64,000 nucleotides of DNA from Rhipidocladum racemiflorum (GCA_036346355.1 CM070569.1:42386276-42450275); one strand, 5' to 3'. Positions 49,400-60,923 are shown, counted from the stretch's first letter. Notes: a model not told the origin generated them from the letters alone. Made by a program: numbers and translations.

Positions 49400-49950
49400 T
49401 CGTTCTTCATGCATGCCACGCGCACGCCGCAGAGATGGGATGCGAAAACAACATTTTCACAACCATGCATGCATGCAAGAACCTCATTGTGCATCCAACA
49501 AATCGACGGATGACTCGTCACTTTCTCCTTTCCTTCAACCAAGTAAGTAAGGCGATCATCATCACTCACATCACACGGTCATGATCAATCCGGCCCAGCC
49601 GAGCGCAAAGCATGCATGCACTCGTCCTTTCGCCATCAACACATGCACTCCCATGCACACACGTATCGATCATGCATGCATATCACTCACACATGCATGC
49701 ACTCTCGGAGCTAGCTAGCTGTACAATCGCACGGTGATGCACGCTAGCTAGCTAGGGCAATCACACGACTGATGGATCAATCGATGGGTTTGATCCCAAC
49801 CGCTGCGGGCGCCAGCCAATACGGGCGCCTTGGCAAATGCGAAAACAAGGTGACGAGCTGGACACACCCTGCATGCATGGAAGCTCCTGTGGGCCCACAT
49901 GCAAGCTGCTGCGGTCGTGAGACCATCAATGCATGCATGCCATTAAAACA
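49400..49950. promoter_or_regulatory. Cluster of RY (CATGCATG) motifs
   Basis: At least seven CATGCATG sites (near 49409, 49464, 49611, 49671, 49692, 49872 and 49932), mixed with GCTAGCTAGCT words (49730, 49743). RY motifs are bound by B3-domain factors (ABI3/FUS3/LEC2) in seed genes. No gene start lies next to the cluster, so it may simply be a simple-sequence patch. Confidence 0.4.
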
Positions 49951-50119
49951 AAAAAAAAAGGGTCACGGCAGCAATTAATTGACGGAATTGTTGTTTCCAC
50001 GGGCGCATGAAAACTTTGCAAAATCACAGCCAATTCCCTCAAGTTTGGATAGTGCGTGGAGATTCGTGCTCGATGTGGTATTCTTGTTGGTCGGCGTCTG
50101 ATGGTAACGAGTTAGGCCT

Positions 50120-50303
50120 AGTGGCGGATCCAGAATTTGAACATGCTTTGGGCTGGGTGATGAACAATAGGCCCAATTAATTGAGATCACATAACATGGG
50201 CTAATATATTTATTACACCCTGTGCTTATCTGGGCTAAATATAAGCCAAAATTTTAAGCTTTGGGTTATAGCCTACTCTGCCATGTGCCTAAATCCGCCC
50301 CTG
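50120..50303. mobile_element. Short MITE, AGTGGCGGATCC / ATCCGCCCCTG ends
   Basis: Starts AGTGGCGGATCCAGAATTT and ends AAATCCGCCCCTG, with 9-bp flanks GTTAGGCCT and GTTAGGGCT (8 of 9). This fits a Mutator-like MITE. Confidence 0.5.
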
Positions 50304-50613
50304 GTTAGGGCTATGGTTCACCCGTTTAAGGTTCAGGTTTCGGTGGTGGGTGGCGGTCGTATCGGTGCGACGAGGTGGCGGTGGCACTGCCTCGGCCACG
50401 TGATAGTCGGAGGGCAGCGGCCAACGGGCGAGGTCGGCTGGCGGGTCAACAAGAAGAGCGAGGAGAATGTTAGGAGGCGGGGATTCGGCTGCGGTAGAGC
50501 ATTTTGCCATAGAGGTGGAAGAAAGCAGCGGCAAGGGTGGTAGAGGCGGGGCGGCGAGGGAGGAGCTCGCTGGCGCGGTGGAGTGTATCAGGCCGTGGGG
50601 GGTGAAGGTGGAG

Positions 50614-50900
50614 GAGCATCTCCAAGAGAGAGCCCTAAAAATGAGTCTTAAATTTTAATTTAGGATCATAACTAATTAGATTTAGGGCTCCAACGAAATA
50701 TTCACTCCAGCAATTAGGCCCTAAAACCCAACAAAGATAGAGCTCAATCACAGAGTTGCTAAATATAGCTACTTTCCTAGGGGCCCTAAAACAATTTGCT
50801 AAATTTTAACAATTTAGGGCCTTTGCTGGAGTTAATCTTTTCCCCAAAAGCCCTATAATTCAAGTTAGGATCATATTTAAGGCCTCTCTTGGAGATGCTC
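50614..50900. mobile_element. MITE with GAGCATCTCC / GGAGATGCTC ends (287 bp)
   Basis: Starts GAGCATCTCCAAGAGAG and ends CTCTCTTGGAGATGCTC, a perfect terminal inverted repeat. The right flank is TTA, the left is GAG, so the target duplication is uncertain. Inside, TTTAGGG and CCCTAAA words are repeated. Confidence 0.6.
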
Positions 50901-51508
50901 TTAGGCGGCGAGGGGTCCGGGGATGGGACTGGCTAGGTTCATTTTGTTGCACCAATCTTGGAACAATCTCAGCAGTAAAAAAAATCGCCTGAAATTAAGT
51001 TTTTTTTTTTTTTTTTTGGGGGTGACCGTGCAATCGTCGACCCCTCTATCAATTAACCTGTGATTAATTTGGAAGAAACGGAGGCACAGCAATTACTGTT
51101 GTAATGTCAAAGGTGGCAAGAAAATTGAGAAAGGGCAAGCAAAGGTGCAGAGGAGCAAGGAAGGAAGGAAGCACGCATGTGCGGTGCATGTGGCGCATCA
51201 TGGCCAGCCTGGGGGACCATCAGGGGAGAGGATTGGTGTGTGCTGCATGCTGCCACAAAGAATGGCACATGGAGGAGACACCACCTAAGTATGAGTAATA
51301 CCCCTACCATGCAATCCATCTACTCCTCCTGTCTTGCTGCCTCACCTTTCCTCGTGTTCTTTCTCCGTTGGTCACTAGAGATACTCCACAGCTCATTACT
51401 ACAGTACACATAACGTAGGGCCTATTTATAAGAATACAGTAATTTCATAGGAAATGGTACGAGTTCTGTGGACATAAAAAGTCTCACGCGTTTCAAATTG
51501 TCGTAATG

Positions 51509-52040
51509 TAGAGGTGGGCATTGGGCCGGGCTTTTTTGGGCCGGCCCGAAGCACGATGGGGTGGTCTGGCAAAGCACTAAGACGCAAGACGCAATCAGCT
51601 GGCCGTGCCGCCCGAACTAGCACGATCAAGCATGCGACAAGACGGCACGGTGGTTTAGGGCCTGCAAGACGGCATTTAACCGGCACGAAATCATGGATTA
51701 AGGCCTAAAAGTTGGCAGATATTGTTGATTCAGAGCATCTTCAAGCATTACATTTATGTTTGACATTTTGTTGATGTGATTAGTCTCTTATGTATTTAAA
51801 ATATGTAGTTTAGTAGTAGTGATTTATTTTATTTCTTTACTCGTCACAATAGTAAAAATGGGTCGTCCGGGCCAAGACAGACGGCTGCACGGCGCAAAAT
51901 GGGCCGGCTTGGGCTCACCAAAAGTGAGTCGGCAGACGGCCCTAAGACGGCTGGCACGATGAGCCGCCGCGTGGCACTAAGACTGCCGACCAAGCACGAT
52001 GGGCTCTGCCGGCCAAGACGCAAGACGACGCCCACCTCTA
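51509..52040. mobile_element. hAT-like MITE, TAGAGGTGGGC ends (532 bp)
   Basis: Starts TAGAGGTGGGCATTGGGCC and ends CGCCCACCTCTA, with perfect 8-bp flanks TCGTAATG (51501-51508, 52041-52048). Rich in GCCGGC, AAGACGG and GGCACGA words; no transposase gene. Confidence 0.8.
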
Positions 52041-52344
52041 TCGTAATGTAATATAACACAAGTCAAGGCTTGTTGTAAAAGTAAAATTTCTCACCATCGA
52101 CAATATTGTTCTCTGACCCTGAGAACTATGTAGATTTGATGCATGATGACTAGATCTAGGAACGTGCTAATGATAGCTAGCTAGGCTAGTATGTTCATTA
52201 CGTACCATACTTGCATGATATAGATGGTCAACAACTTCTTCTTCTTTTGGAGAGGGAACAACTTTAATTAATTAATCTACCCAATGTGCAACGAAGTCAA
52301 GTTCTTCAGAGACGTCCACGAGTTGAAGCGTCCTTCATTCGTAT

Positions 52345-52548
52345 AAAATTAGTGTGTTTCATTGGATGTACCAGGCTGAATGGGATGAGATGGTATATGA
52401 TGGATGAGATGATCTTGGATGGGATGGTACCGATCGGTTCAGCTGAATTCATCGTATCAAACGATACAGCATCTCCAAGGAATATTTTAGGAATCTGTAC
52501 CATCTCATCCTGTACCAGATAGTTCTGTTCAGTCAACCAAACGTATGA
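52345..52548. repeat. Eroded Tourist-like MITE
   Basis: TAGTGTGTTTCATTGG on the left and CAACCAAACGTATGAA on the right resemble the ends of the MITEs at 19134 and 24663, with GGATGAGATGG/CCATCTCATCC inverted segments inside. No clean target duplication. Confidence 0.4.
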
Positions 52549-52854
52549 ATAAGATTAAATCCTGTACGAAAAGGTTCGAGCGATCAGAAAGGTTCCACGC
52601 TGCTCTGCTCTTGTAAGGCTATGAAGTATAAAATTAACCGCACCAGCTAGCCGAGAATGCCATACTGTGCAGTGTACATTTTGGATGTACATGTACATAA
52701 TCACTGGAGCAAGGTTTTCCAAATAAAAGCACTGGACCTCGAGGTAATTTTGGAAAGTACACGCAACGCTCAGTTATTCACTGGAGTAATAGCGTATATA
52801 CATACAGATACGAGAATTTTTACCATCTTTCGAAGTAATAATACACATACAAAT

Positions 52855-53193
52855 ATGAGACATTTTGATGAGGACATCTCTTCCATGAACACAAATGAGC
52901 CATTTGTGCAAGGACCAATTACTCGTGCCAAAGCACGTCAGCTCAATTATCAGGTCAACTCGTTTCTAAGTTTGTATACGATTAATTCACAGAATGGATT
53001 GCTATTTAATTCTTGTGATAATTTCATTGTTCTTAGGAACCAAGGAGAAGATCAAGCTCGGTCATCATATGCGCAGGATCCAGAAGACAAAGTCAAAGAG
53101 GAAAACGAGCACATGAGAAATACTACCAAGAAGGAAAGGAGAAAGGAATTTCCTTCCTTTTTGGAAGCACGAAATCAGATCAAGGCGCCATGA
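52855..53193 (+). pseudogene. Ty3/Gypsy polyprotein C-terminal tail
   Basis: Frame open from 52657 to 53193. Within it MRHFDEDISSMNTNE, GPITRAKARQLNYQVNSFL and VLRNQGED match the tail of Gypsy polyproteins and the minus-strand frame at 21311-21117. The upstream 66 codons show no pol homology. The tail has no known catalytic role. Confidence 0.55.
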
Positions 53194-53700
53194 AGAAATC
53201 TCGTTTATTTCTTTCCTTTTGTATTTTAGGAAGCTTTGTTAAGAAGTACATGAGGGACGGATTTTCCTCCTGTGTTGGTCTGCATGTGCGCCATCTCCCT
53301 TGGTCGCCATATGGGCGCCTCTCAACCCTCCACTTCTCCCTTTATATACTCCTGCCGTCCCTCCCTTAGAACGCAGATTTTGTTGATTGAGTTTAGCCGT
53401 GTGCAAACTTTCTTCTTCAAGTTGTGCTAGATAGCCACCTTGTGAAGACTTTAATAGAATCTCAATTTATATCCACTTTCTCTCATACTTCAGATTGTTT
53501 TTACTTGTTCTTGTTTGTTCTTCGATTACCAACAAGAATTGAACTTCGTGTTCAGGTTGATCTCGGCTACCTAGCAGGATCAATAACCACGCGGAGTAGG
53601 TTCAGCGATTGCTAAGGCGCCATCGACTTGTTCGTGCGTAGTCAGATCGTGAGAGTCTTCTCCAACACCAATCGATAGTTATTCCTCCACCGAAAGATCG
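53194..53700 (+). repeat. Probable LTR following the Gypsy tail
   Basis: After the tail stop codon comes a stretch with a TATA-like TTTATATACTCC (53340) and a downstream segment shared in reverse with 20480-20640 (GTTCAGCGATTGCT, TCGTGAGAGTCTTCTCC). It looks like the 3-prime LTR of the same family; exact ends not fixed. Confidence 0.45.
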
Positions 53701-53876
53701 GGCACTCCAGACATATCACATTTTACTATCTTAATTTGAGAGGTAATAAAATATACAATCAACGAGCACAAAAAATTTAAGGTGTGAAGGTACCAAGAGG
53801 TATATAGTTTAAAAGTTAATTTGTGGTACCTTTAAAACTACTATTCCAATTCTCCAGCAGTGAACAATCTGCTAGC

Positions 53877-54802
53877 CAGGGTTACAAATATTGATATCTT
53901 GATTTTTGAATAAACAGTCTTTTTCAAAAAAAAATAAAAAAAACCGGATAAAAAATTGAATGAGTTTGAAGTCAATTTTTTTGAAAGCGGCGGTCAAACA
54001 TCATCAAAAAAAAATTTTTGGCGTATTTCTTTGATTTTTGAGAGATTTTATTTGATTTTTTGCACACTCAAGGAAAATTGAAAAAAGGGAAATTTAGTGG
54101 GAAATCTGAATAAATCCACATTAATATATAAAAAAACCTCAAAGAAATTTCAAAAAACAATAATTCATCTGGTGCCTCTAGAAAATTTAAAACAGAAATT
54201 AATGAAAAAGAGCAGACACACTATCAGATTTTTATAAAAATTTACATCATGCTCTTAAATTTAATAAATCATAACTAGTGACCAAGGATCATGTAGTAAT
54301 AGTTTTAGAAATATTAGACTTCATGTATTTCCCCTATAAAATAAAAAATAGAAGAACATATATTCTAACAGTTGCGCTGTCAGAATTGTAAAAATATACA
54401 CATGTATGATAATCATCTAAAAATTTTATATAATCATTAAAATTTCCTCAGGACATCACAAATATTTTTTTCAAAAATATTAAACTTCATTTAGTGCCCC
54501 TAGAAAATAAAAAATAGAATAGCATATACAAAGGCAATAGCACTGTCAGAATTTTTTAAAAACATATATATAGGTATGACAATTATCTAAAAATTCTACA
54601 GCATCATTAGTATTACCACATAACCTCACACAAAAATTTTCAAAAATTTAACACTTTTTGATAAAGCTCTCCAAATTTTCTGTATTTTTTGAATTTGAAT
54701 TTGAACTTTACCGGTTTACCGAATGATTTTTAATGTAGAGCTGCTTTGATATACGCAAAAATCATGATTTTCACTTGATAATCATCGATATTTGGAACCC
54801 TG
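53877..54802. mobile_element. CAGGGTT-ended element, AT-rich variant (926 bp)
   Basis: Starts CAGGGTTACAAATATTGAT and ends ATCGATATTTGGAACCCTG, a long imperfect inverted repeat. Flanks share GCTAG only, so the target duplication is eroded. The interior holds repeated CTGTCAGAATT and ATCTAAAAATTTTATA segments related to the 165-bp units. No gene. Confidence 0.55.
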
Positions 54803-54932
54803 GCTAGAAATGCTCAGCAACAGCAACAAAGTAGTAGATCCGAAGAACCAGAGCTATGGGACAAATTGATCCTAGTAGATCATGCATGCATGGGGACTCA
54901 AATTTATACCGCTCAACGTGAGCGACCGGGGC

Positions 54933-55885
54933 CAAGGTTCCAAATTTTGTTTTCGGTTCACATCTCCTCACCCTCCGAAATCCGAAATTTCGCCGAGATC
55001 TCGTTATTTCGTATGAAATCCAAACGAAATCCAAAAAGTAAAATTCAAATTTAGTTCTTTTTTGACCAAGATTTTTGAGATCTCGCCGAGATTTACCTAG
55101 ATCTCAACGATATTTGTCGAGATCTTGGTGATTTTTAATTGAACAAAAATTTGTCCAAAAATCATCAATTTTTTTTTGTGGTTGGTTCTGACACATCACT
55201 AATATTCCCATAAAAATTTCAGATGATTTTCAAACTCAAGGATTTTTTAAAACTTCAAACAATGCTACTGTCCTGATAAAAAGGCTAACAAACAAATTTC
55301 AACCGAATGGAAAATGGTGTAAACCATGTTAGAAACTTTTAAAAAATTTTATGGATGGTACTGGCATATCCATAATATTTCCATAAAATTTTTAGATGAT
55401 GGTCAAGCTTGAGGAATTTTCAAAAATTAGGACAGTGCTACTGAAGGCTGACCGACAAATTTCAACAGAATGAAAAATAGTTTAAACCATGTTAGAAAAG
55501 TTTGAAAATTTTTGTGGATGGTCATGACGCATCACTAATGCTCCCACAAAATTTTCAGATAATGATCAAGCTTGAGAAATTTTAAAAAATTCTGACAACT
55601 GAGGTATTTAATTTATGACAGGGAGAATTAATGTGCATAGGCTAACTGGATGATCTATCGACTGTCCTACACGAAAAATGATGTGAAAAATCCAATCCGA
55701 TCAAATTTTGGTCAAAAAACCAAAATTTTGGTCAAATTTACCGAGATCTTGCTGAGATTTTAGGTACTGTAACACTTTAATTTTTTTATTTTTTTAAAAT
55801 TTCAATGGGATTATGACACTCGAGGGGTCCAAAATCCAAGATTTCGCTGATATTTCGCGAAATTTCGCCGAGATTTTGATGCTTG
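54933..55885. mobile_element. hAT-like element, long form with tandem array (953 bp)
   Basis: Left end CAAGGTTCCAAATTTTG, right end GATTTTGATGCTTG; both ends carry CCGAAATTTCGCCGAGAT motifs of the 212/948/39359 family. The middle is the three-unit array, reversed relative to the copy at 43.8-44.3 kb. I could not match an 8-bp target duplication. Confidence 0.6.
55165..55605. repeat. Three tandem repeats of about 165 bp (reverse orientation)
   Basis: Three units, each with GGTNNTGNC-CATCACTAAT, CCATAAAATTTTNAGATGATG, GACAGTGCTACTG and AACCATGTTAGAAA, complementary to the array at 43760-44262. Confidence 0.7.
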
Positions 55886-56727
55886 GTTGGGGTTGAGGGA
55901 CGCGAGGGGGCCGAGTCGGCGCTAAGGGAGACGAAAGAGGTGGCGGAAGGTGGAGGGCGGCGGGACCCGGGAGGGAGAGGGAGGGGTGCGGGAGGCGAAG
56001 GTGGTCGGCTAAGCTGGAGGATCGGGGGAATGGGGAACAAGTGCTATGTGCATCTCTAAAAAGTAGGGTCTACATATCATAAGATACTTATGAGTACAAA
56101 TTGACACCCACACTTATCATATAATCTTATTAGGTAGCAAAATTCGAAAACTTTTAGATCTAAGGTGCTACCTGTATCCGCTTTAATCAGATCAAATACC
56201 CATAAGTATTCAAATCTATAGACAAAACTATCCTGCATATATAGTGCATCATCGAATAAAACCACACATGGGCACACAGTACGGTGAGACATGGTTTAGC
56301 AATCAACCCTGTAGGCCTAAGCCACGAACCATTTCGCCCAACTCTTCACCTGCTAACGACCAGCTGGTGCAAGCTGTCTCTCTCCTCTTGTCATGTGACC
56401 TCCCTACGCCCTCTCTCTCTCTCTCTCTCTGCACCTCACAATTCGGCCCGATCTTCTCTCTCCAGTCCCTATCATTCCCATTGCCCGATTAGCGCAGGGA
56501 CGAACCGAGCCGACACCCTCACCATCCATTCGCCATTGTTTGCGCAGCGGCGGCGGCGGCGGCGGCGGCAGCAAAAACACGAGCTAAAACGAGGACCGTA
56601 CAATCTCCGGCACCGCGCGCTCAGCCCCTACATTACCTCTCGAGCGCTCGGCGCTGCCAAAGGTTTTGGGCGTCGCGCCATCGATCGTGCGCGCTGCGTT
56701 GGTTGATCCGGCCGCGCGGTTCCGGCC
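55886..56727 (+). promoter_or_regulatory. Promoter and 5-prime leader region of the bZIP gene
   Basis: Includes ATATATAG (56237-56244) as a TATA-box candidate, a (CT)10 pyrimidine patch (56411-56430) and a (CGG)n tract (about 56547-56569). Pyrimidine patches and GC-rich leaders are common around grass transcription starts. The exact start site is unknown; if the TATA is used the leader is about 450 nt. Confidence 0.4.
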
Positions 56728-57982
56728 ATGGCGCAGCTGCCGCCCAAGATCCCCACCATGGCGCCGGCCTGGCCGGAATTCGGGGGCGGGCACCATGCCC
56801 ACGCCCACCAGCGCAGCCCCTCCATGGGAGCGTTCCTCGCCGCGCCAATGCCGCCGCTCCCGCCGCTGGCGAGCGGGGGGCAGAAGCAGCAGCAGCCGTC
56901 GTGGGTCGACGAGTTCCTCGACTTCTCGGCGGCCAAGCGCGGCGCGCACCGCCGCTCGGTGAGCGACTCCGTGGCCTTTCTGGAGGCCATCCCCGACGAC
57001 AATGCCGGCGTCGGGGCGCACGAGTTCGACCGCCTCGACGACGACCAGCTCATGTCTATGTTCTCCGACGACCTGCCGCCGCCACCGCAGGCGGCCGCGG
57101 CGAGCGAGTCGTCGCCGTCCGATCACAACAGCATCAACGACGAGAAGCAGGAAAAGGGCGAGACCGAGGAGGCGCAGAGCGAGTGCAACGGCGACGGCGC
57201 TGCGCCGGTGCAGCCGGCCTCCCCCGCCGTAGTTGATCCCAAGCGGGTCAAAAGGTGAATTACTCGCCCCCGCACCGCAATTCTGACAATGTACATCTCG
57301 GCGAGGCCGAATCCCCCAATTTCTTATCGTTCCTGTCGCCACAATCGCAGGATCCTGGCGAACCGACAGTCCGCGCAGCGGTCGCGCGTGCGCAAGCTGC
57401 AGTACATCTCGGAGCTGGAGCGCAGCGTCACGTCGCTCCAGGTGCGTGCCGAATTACGCAATTCCGCAAGTGAATTATGCATCCTGCGAGCGTCTCGAGC
57501 TTAATTTTGCCAGCAACACCGTGAATCTGACCGCGAATTGCGTGCTTCCGGGCAGACCGAGGTGTCGGCGCTGTCCCCGCGCGTCGCGTTCCTCGACCAC
57601 CAGCGCTCGCTGCTGACGCTGGGGAACAGCCACCTCAAGCAGCGCATCGCGGCGCTCGCGCAGGACAAGATCTTCAAAGATGGTGACCGCCATTGCCACC
57701 TCAATTACTACCTTCAATTCCCACCAGTCGCTGTCCAATTCAATTGACGCTGCATGCATGCAGCTGCAGCCATGATGCTGTCTCGAATTCCACTCCTAAC
57801 ACTGGCTTAATAATTCTCTCTGCTCAGCTCATCAGGAGGCACTGAGGAAGGAGATAGAGAGGCTGCGGCAAATCTACCACCAGCAAAGCCTCAAGAATGC
57901 GGAATCCCCACCGCCCGAGGCGCCCCCGGTCCGCAGCGACGAGGACCTGATCGCCAGCGACGGGGCCGCCGCGCCCTCGTGA
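56728..57982 (+). CDS. bZIP transcription factor, group E-like (4 exons, complete)
   Basis: Exons 56728-57254, 57351-57441, 57556-57682 and 57828-57982, all GT-AG, give 299 residues. The N-terminal half is Pro/Ala/His-rich with SWVDEFLDFS (about res. 56-65) and an RRSVSDSVAFLE segment, a hallmark of this plant bZIP group. The basic region reads NRQSAQRSR (from Asn180; N-x7-R spacing), followed by a zipper YISELERSVTSLQTEVSAL with a Pro (ALSPRV) inside. The last exon adds HQEALRKEIERLRQIYHQQS. Family knowledge: a nuclear DNA-binding dimer; relatives (Arabidopsis bZIP34/61) act in pollen and other tissues and homodimerise poorly because of the zipper Pro. Several in-frame start codons exist; the first one gives the conserved N-terminus. 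Target genes here are unknown. Confidence 0.93.
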
Positions 57983-58800
57983 TCGAGATTCGGCCGCTGT
58001 AGCGGAGGTGTCGGCCTCATGTGACAACGATGTGTTGTTCTTGTTGCTGCTAGGATCGATGCATTGTTTGGGTTTGCGATTCTTTGGGTTGTAACTTGTA
58101 ACTGTAACTCGATTTGTTCGTTCCGGTTGCTTTGTTCATTCTTGCATCCTGTGCTGCTGCTGCTGCTGCTCCTGATTCTTCTCTACTTCCCTGATTTGTA
58201 AATTTATTCCGGCATTTTGGGCGAAGGTTGTAGCTAAGAATTGAATTGTAATCCATATTGGTTGAGGTCAAGTGTTTTTGTTTGGCTGGTTTTGTATCTG
58301 ATCAATCAAACGCATGTTTTCCTGTATCCAGTGTACGTATTTACAGCTTTCTTTGCTCCTAGTTTTCTTGGCAACTGTGATGAAGCTTGTACGCGATGTT
58401 CATGCGTAACTTACTGCATATCTAATCCTTCTCGGTGGATTACGGATGTGTCTACCGTACAATGAGGCATTTTTTTTTTACTCTGTCACATGCAAGGCAG
58501 ATTGGCCGTCAACCAAACTTGCAAGGCATCTCATTCTTTGCTGTTCCGTCGCAGGATTTTAAAATTGGCGACAACAAGAGGGAGGTGCCTTGCTTTTGCT
58601 GCAAGGGATAGGCATGTTCCTTTGTGGCATGTGTGCATGTGCGCGCTGTATCCGTATCGGCCGGTACAAGTTGCTCCGGCGATCAGATAGGTTAGGTTTA
58701 GTGTAAATACGATGGTGATATGATAGCCTTGGGCGTTCGCGGAAGTTATTGGCTGGTTTTGGGCTCCTGGTTCTCGTGTGCTAAACTTATTATATAATAT
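57983..58800 (+). other. 3-prime UTR and downstream flank of the bZIP gene
   Basis: Sequence after the bZIP stop, including T-rich stretches and a (CTG)n patch at about 58151-58169. The transcript probably ends within the first 300 to 400 bases. No second gene is visible. Confidence 0.45.
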
Positions 58801-58866
58801 ATAGTAAAAATTAAATCTAATTATTGATTTGTTAAAGATCTTTTTATTACTGTACTACTGAAAAAA

Positions 58867-59007
58867 GTATAAATAAATATTAACTCATCTAATTTATTGG
58901 ATAAAAAAAATAAATGATCCTATTAAATTTAGTGTAGGTAAAAGAGCTTGACAGACAAATCCCCCATTTTCTCGTGCCGGCGATGGATACACTGCTTTCT
59001 TGTGTAA
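58867..59007. repeat. 141-bp direct repeat, copy A
   Basis: Reads GTATAAATAAATATTAACTC to TTGTGTAA and is identical, by eye, to copy B at 59614-59754. It ends one base before the hAT-like MITE at 59009. Confidence 0.85.
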
Positions 59008-59008
59008 C

Positions 59009-59553
59009 TAGGGGTGAAAACGGATCGGATACGGTCGGATATTGCTGTTTCCGTATCCTAACCCATATTTTTTTTCCGGATTTGGAATCGGATACGGTAA
59101 GACCGAATACGGATACGAATATGGATATTTCGGAGTTTCGGATATGGTAATGTCGGAGCGGATACATACCGGATTCGGTTCGGAAACGGATAATACAAAC
59201 GGATACATACTTGTTGAAACATTTGACAAACAATAAATTCATATATATTACATAAATTTGACAACTCACACAACACAAGTATAACAAGGTATCAAATTCA
59301 TATATAACTTGAACAACTAAGTCCCGCTCGCCCAACAGGCCAACACACTGAATTCATGCAGCGACGGTGGCGGCGGAGGCTCAAGCACTAGGGTTAGTTT
59401 TCAGGTTGGGGAATCGAATGGGGAGGCAAAGACTGAGGCTTGCGGGAATCGAATGGGAAGCCCTTGACTCTTGAGTCTTGACTTGAGTACGGAGTACCGT
59501 TGTTTTGTTGATTCGGATATCCGGTCGGATAATATCCGGTTACCATATACCGC
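59009..59553. mobile_element. Truncated hAT-like MITE, second copy
   Basis: Very similar to 46702-47413 from TAGGGGTGAAAACGG to GGTTACCATATACCGCA, then breaks off; the right 170 bp or so and the right terminus are missing. A 37-bp piece with MITE-like words (59577-59613) occurs after a copy of flanking DNA. Confidence 0.75.
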
Positions 59554-59613
59554 AAAAATTAAATCTAATTATTGATATCCCGTTCACCGTATTATTACCA
59601 TATCCGGTATCAA

Positions 59614-59754
59614 GTATAAATAAATATTAACTCATCTAATTTATTGGATAAAAAAAATAAATGATCCTATTAAATTTAGTGTAGGTAAAAGAGCTTGACA
59701 GACAAATCCCCCATTTTCTCGTGCCGGCGATGGATACACTGCTTTCTTGTGTAA
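59614..59754. repeat. 141-bp direct repeat, copy B
   Basis: Identical to copy A. It is preceded by a 23-bp identical stretch (59554-59576, matching 58806-58828) and 37 bp of different sequence, where copy A has 38 bp of other sequence. Confidence 0.85.
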
Positions 59755-59822
59755 GTGTGTAACATCTCACGTTTTCTACTCTCTTTTCTTTTAACTTTCG
59801 CTCGTTTAACTTTTGAACCCTG

Positions 59823-59891
<69 letters not shown>
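59823..59891. repeat. (ATT)n microsatellite, about 23 units
   Basis: Uninterrupted ATT trinucleotide run of about 69 bp, likely polymorphic in length. Confidence 0.95.
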
Positions 59892-59893
<2 letters not shown>

Positions 59894-60915
59894 AAAGGGG
59901 TCTGTTTCTAAAATGCCAGGTAAATAGTTACACAAGGAACATAGCCTGCCAAATGTTGCTTGCAGTTTGCTCAAGTTTCCTTCAAAAGAGCGTGCATGTG
60001 CATAGGCTGGAAAATACAATGCCCGGGGTTCCACCAGCGTGGTGATAACACACATATCACCAAATATGTGTTGCAGCACAGAGAGATGGTGATAGTTCGT
60101 GGTTCCCGACGGCTTTTGAGTCTTGACATAAGATGACAGCATACTTGTTCCATCCGATTTATAGAATCCTATCTAAAATGTTTCTACAAAAAATCTAGGA
60201 TCATTTCGTTTCTGAAAGCAAATAGGGCCTAAGTCTGAAAGCAAGTAACAGAGGCTGGAATGATGTGAAAATACAAGGAAAAGGCCCAAGTCAAGTCCCA
60301 ATTCGGAGAGATGCAGAAGTTTGTATGGGTCAGGCCGGTGAACGAACTTACGCTTATCAACTTCGGCTCACTTTTCAAGCCCACAATAAACCATTGCGGG
60401 ATCCCAATCCAACTCCCGGACTCAAAAAACGGTGTATAGTAGGGCCGTTCCAAGGATCGTCTGAAAGCCCGGCACTTAACCCCATCGACCGGCCATGGGC
60501 GTTGTATAGGATTCCAATCCAACTACCGGCTCCATCTCGACCCAGGTGTGTTTGGTTGTCTGTATCAAGTAGTATATGTATGAGATGATTTAAAAAAAAT
60601 TATTCATGTGTTTGGTTGTTTGAATGGAACTATCCATCCTGGACCAAATGATATAAATTTAAAAAATATTTTCTCTAGATATTGAACCATTCCATTCACC
60701 AAAAATAATAGAGCCAAATGGTACATGACGATCACACGCCCTAACTTACCTTACCTTTCTCTTTTGATTGCCCATTGGCTGAACCTAGTACCTCAAACAT
60801 ATTGCCAGAAGGACTCCATTCAGCATCCGATCAAACTCAGAAAAGAAGAAAAATGTAGCAGAACTGGAGGCATTAGTACGATCCTGCAATTCGGACTAAG
60901 CATATAATAATGCAT
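59892..60915. other. Gene-free spacer with MITE-like fragments
   Basis: No coding sequence recognised. GTGTGTTTGGTTGTCTGTATC at 60546 and TGTGTTTGGTTGTTTG at 60608 resemble Tourist-like ends, but no full element could be delimited. Confidence 0.35.
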
Positions 60916-60923
60916 GCTCCAAG

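Noticed and set aside
56584..57342. 252-codon minus-strand frame opposite the bZIP gene
   Set aside because: It is the antisense shadow of a GC-rich exon; the plus strand gives a full bZIP with correct splicing.
59636..60142. 168-codon minus-strand frame
   Set aside because: Its middle is a poly-Ile run from the ATT microsatellite and its end is MITE flank; not a protein gene.
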